Positions 62,395-64,000 of a stretch of 64,000 bases of DNA are shown here, in pieces. The translations under genes and the position numbers were made by a program. The notes under the pieces were generated by a model. The model did no database searches. It was not told where the DNA came from and was given only the letters and a program-made list of their open reading frames with translations. Each line of letters opens with the position of its first letter. The first letter of the stretch is position 1. Source of the stretch: Sphingopyxis sp. (GTDB lineage: Bacteria; Pseudomonadota; Alphaproteobacteria; Sphingomonadales; Sphingomonadaceae); contig NZ_JADIZJ010000021.1 in assembly GCF_016704835.1 (NCBI RefSeq), forward strand, positions 124,001 to 188,000. The letters are read 5' to 3'.

Positions 62395-63399
62395 TTGACG
62401 ATACTCATCACCGGCGCAGCTGGCTTCATCGGGATGCATGTCGCGGCTGCGCTGCTTGAACGCGGCGAGCGCGTGGTCGGAATCGACAATTTCACACCCT
62501 ATTATTCGCTCGAGCTCAAGCGCGCCCGCATCGCGCATATTGAGGCGCGTTACGGCGACCTCTTCAAATTCAAAGATGTTGATTTCGGTGCTGCAGGCGC
62601 GCTCTCAACCGCGCTCACCGATGTAACGATCGATCGGATCGTTCATCTGGGTGCACAGCCGGGGGTCCGCTATTCGCTCGAAAACCCGGCGGCCTACATC
62701 CATTCAAACATTTCCGGGCACGTGAATATTCTCGAGCTGGCGCGCCACCGCGCAATTTCGCACCTCGTCTATGCCTCGTCGTCGTCGGTCTATGGCATGC
62801 GGGCCGATACGCCCTTTCGGGTCGCCGATCGCGCCGATGCGCCCATCTCGCTCTACGCCGCAACGAAACGCGCCGATGAGTTGATGAGCGAAACCTATGC
62901 GCATCTCTACCGGATCCCGCAGACCGGGCTGCGCTTCTTTACCGTTTATGGTCCCTGGGGACGCCCCGACATGGCGGTCTGGAAGTTCACCGAAGCAGTG
63001 CTGCAGGGTCGTCCGATTGATGTTTACAATCATGGCGACATGCTCCGCGATTTCACCTTCATCGATGATATCGTCAACGGCGTGGTCCTGGCACTCGATC
63101 GCCCGCCGGCAGATGATCACCGCGAGAAACCGGGCGGCTTCACCACGCCGCACCGATTGTACAACATCGGCAACAACCGCCCCGAGCAGCTGACCGACCT
63201 GATTCGCGCCATCGAGGCCGCGTGCGGTCGCAAGGCCCAAATCAACCTGCTGCCGATGCAGGATGGCGACGTCTATCAGACCTTTGCCGATATCGAAGAT
63301 ATTAGCCGCGACCTGGGTTTCGCACCGACGACGCCGATGGCGGTCGGGATTCCGGCGTTTGTCGATTGGTACCGTGAGGACTGGTTGAAACGCGCATAG
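62395..63399 (+). CDS. NAD-dependent epimerase, UDP-glucuronate 4-epimerase type
   Basis: A 334-residue extended SDR. ILITGAAGFIGMHVAAALLE holds the NAD loop; GIDNFTPYYSLELKRARIAH and HLGAQPGVRYSLENPAAYIH are hallmarks of UDP-glucuronate 4-epimerases. YASSSSVYG and the YxxxK in SLYAATKRADEL supply the catalytic residues, and TVYGPWGRPDMAVWKFTEAV follows. It interconverts UDP-glucuronate and UDP-galacturonate. TTG 62395 after GGGGACGG is chosen; a TTG six codons upstream is possible. A fossil of a related gene lies at 5861-5958. Confidence 0.9.
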   Translation: MTILITGAAGFIGMHVAAALLERGERVVGIDNFTPYYSLELKRARIAHIEARYGDLFKFKDVDFGAAGALSTALTDVTIDRIVHLGAQPGVRYSLENPAAYIHSNISGHVNILELARHRAISHLVYASSSSVYGMRADTPFRVADRADAPISLYAATKRADELMSETYAHLYRIPQTGLRFFTVYGPWGRPDMAVWKFTEAVLQGRPIDVYNHGDMLRDFTFIDDIVNGVVLALDRPPADDHREKPGGFTTPHRLYNIGNNRPEQLTDLIRAIEAACGRKAQINLLPMQDGDVYQTFADIEDISRDLGFAPTTPMAVGIPAFVDWYREDWLKRA

Positions 63400-63400
63400 G

Positions 63401-63422
63401 GCGACCGCGACCGCGACCGCGA
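63401..63422. repeat. Short hexamer repeat
   Basis: CGACCG repeated about 3.5 times just after the epimerase stop. Too short to be a satellite; probably chance or slippage. Confidence 0.4.
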
Positions 63423-63572
63423 TAAGGCAACGACACTTGCGGGTTCGCGCTCCGCCCATTGCCGTAAAACCTAACCGCGCCGATGGATATGGGCGATGGC
63501 TTGGTACGAAGCCCCGGATAGAATAGGGCGATCTGTAGACGGCAAAACATCCGTGTGGAGGCATGATATCCG

Positions 63573-64000
63573 ATGAATATCCTATTGACCGGCGGCACCG
63601 GCTATATCGGCAGCCACGTTGCGGCGGCGTTGATTTCGACGGGCCATCAGGTCGTCTGTTTCGACAACCTCGCCAACAGCGATGCCGCGGTCATCGACCG
63701 GCTCGAGGCGATCACAGGCACGGCGATCCCCTTGATGATCGGCGACATCCGTGATGGCGATGCGTTGCGCCGCGCCATGGCGGATCATGGCGTCGAAGCC
63801 GTGATCCATTTCGCAGGGCTGAAAGCCGTCGGCGAATCGGTCGCCGAGCCGATCAAATATTACGACAACAACGTCCGCGGCACCCTGTCGCTCGTCGAGG
63901 CGATGGCTGAGTGCGGGATCAAGACGCTGGTCTTTTCGTCGAGTGCGACGGTGTATGGCCAGCCGCGCTACCTGCCGCTCGATGAAAATCACCCGACCTC
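63573..64000 (+). CDS. galE: UDP-glucose 4-epimerase, 5' part
   Basis: The first 142 codons of GalE, cut by the right edge. MNILLTGGTGYIGSHVAAAL carries the NAD loop, then VVCFDNLANSD, AVIHFAGLKAVGESVAEPIK and YYDNNVRGTLSLVEAM, then LVFSSSATVYG with the active-site Ser/Thr strand. These are diagnostic of GalE as against the glucuronate epimerase upstream. It interconverts UDP-glucose and UDP-galactose. ATG 63573 has GGAGG 13 bases upstream. Confidence 0.93.
   Translation, partial: MNILLTGGTGYIGSHVAAALISTGHQVVCFDNLANSDAAVIDRLEAITGTAIPLMIGDIRDGDALRRAMADHGVEAVIHFAGLKAVGESVAEPIKYYDNNVRGTLSLVEAMAECGIKTLVFSSSATVYGQPRYLPLDENHPT

Noticed and set aside
63401..63422. Hexamer repeat as a CRISPR or satellite
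   Set aside because: Only 3.5 perfect units without spacers; no CRISPR-like array or cas gene was seen anywhere in the window.

Overview
The window looks like a chromosomal piece of an alphaproteobacterium of the order Sphingomonadales (a Sphingopyxis- or Sphingomonas-like organism; the genus is inference). The G+C-rich sequence carries four proteins with the sphingomonad sorting tail PEPxxWAxMxIGF...RRRR, together with an exosortase and EpsI-like partner of the type I associate with the XrtV system.

Layout. Bases 1-3.5 kb are core genes: the 5' part of korA, an alpha/beta hydrolase, rppH, a family-5 uracil-DNA glycosylase, folK and tRNA-Lys(TTT). A decayed tyrosine recombinase sits just downstream of the tRNA, and 3.6-9 kb is a sparsely coding region with two PEP-CTERM genes, gene fossils and a DUF1996-type gene. 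From 9 to 17.4 kb come a DXD-type glycosyltransferase, a PilZ+HTH regulator, a PEP-CTERM protein coupled to an L,D-transpeptidase, a CAP protein, a SleB-type hydrolase and the exosortase operon (exosortase, EpsI, EpsD-like lipoprotein). From 17.5 to 38.5 kb lies a nearly complete Wzx/Wzy-type exopolysaccharide locus: UDP-glucuronate decarboxylase, several glycosyltransferases, WecG/TagA, TPR lipoprotein, Wza, outer-membrane barrel, Wzz-like protein, tyrosine autokinase-like ATPase, flippase, two acetyltransferases (one of them at 59 kb), O-antigen ligase/polymerase, priming glycosyltransferase, a small protein resembling the XrtV accessory family, and galU. UDP-glucuronate 4-epimerase and galE close the window.

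From 41 to 49.4 kb is a graveyard of insertion sequences (IS3, IS5, IS256) and a phage remnant. At 49.45-54.24 kb is the most interesting locus: an operon of acyl carrier protein, amino-acid adenylating ligase, GNAT acetyltransferase, MBOAT, a 62-residue membrane microprotein ending in FFYQQF, and an SGNH-like protein. This is the gene set of a Dlt-type envelope D-alanylation pathway, here in a Gram-negative and with an added GNAT. Its MBOAT has a frameshift and an internal deletion in this sequence. More DUF1996-type genes, a methyltransferase, an acyltransferase and a decayed TonB-dependent receptor follow.

A recurring feature is the one-base indel, mostly a shortened homopolymer, in otherwise well-preserved genes (wza, galU, the priming transferase, three DUF1996 genes, the XrtV accessory gene, MBOAT and others). 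Much of this is probably consensus sequencing error, so frameshifted genes are described by their reconstructed product and the break point is given.
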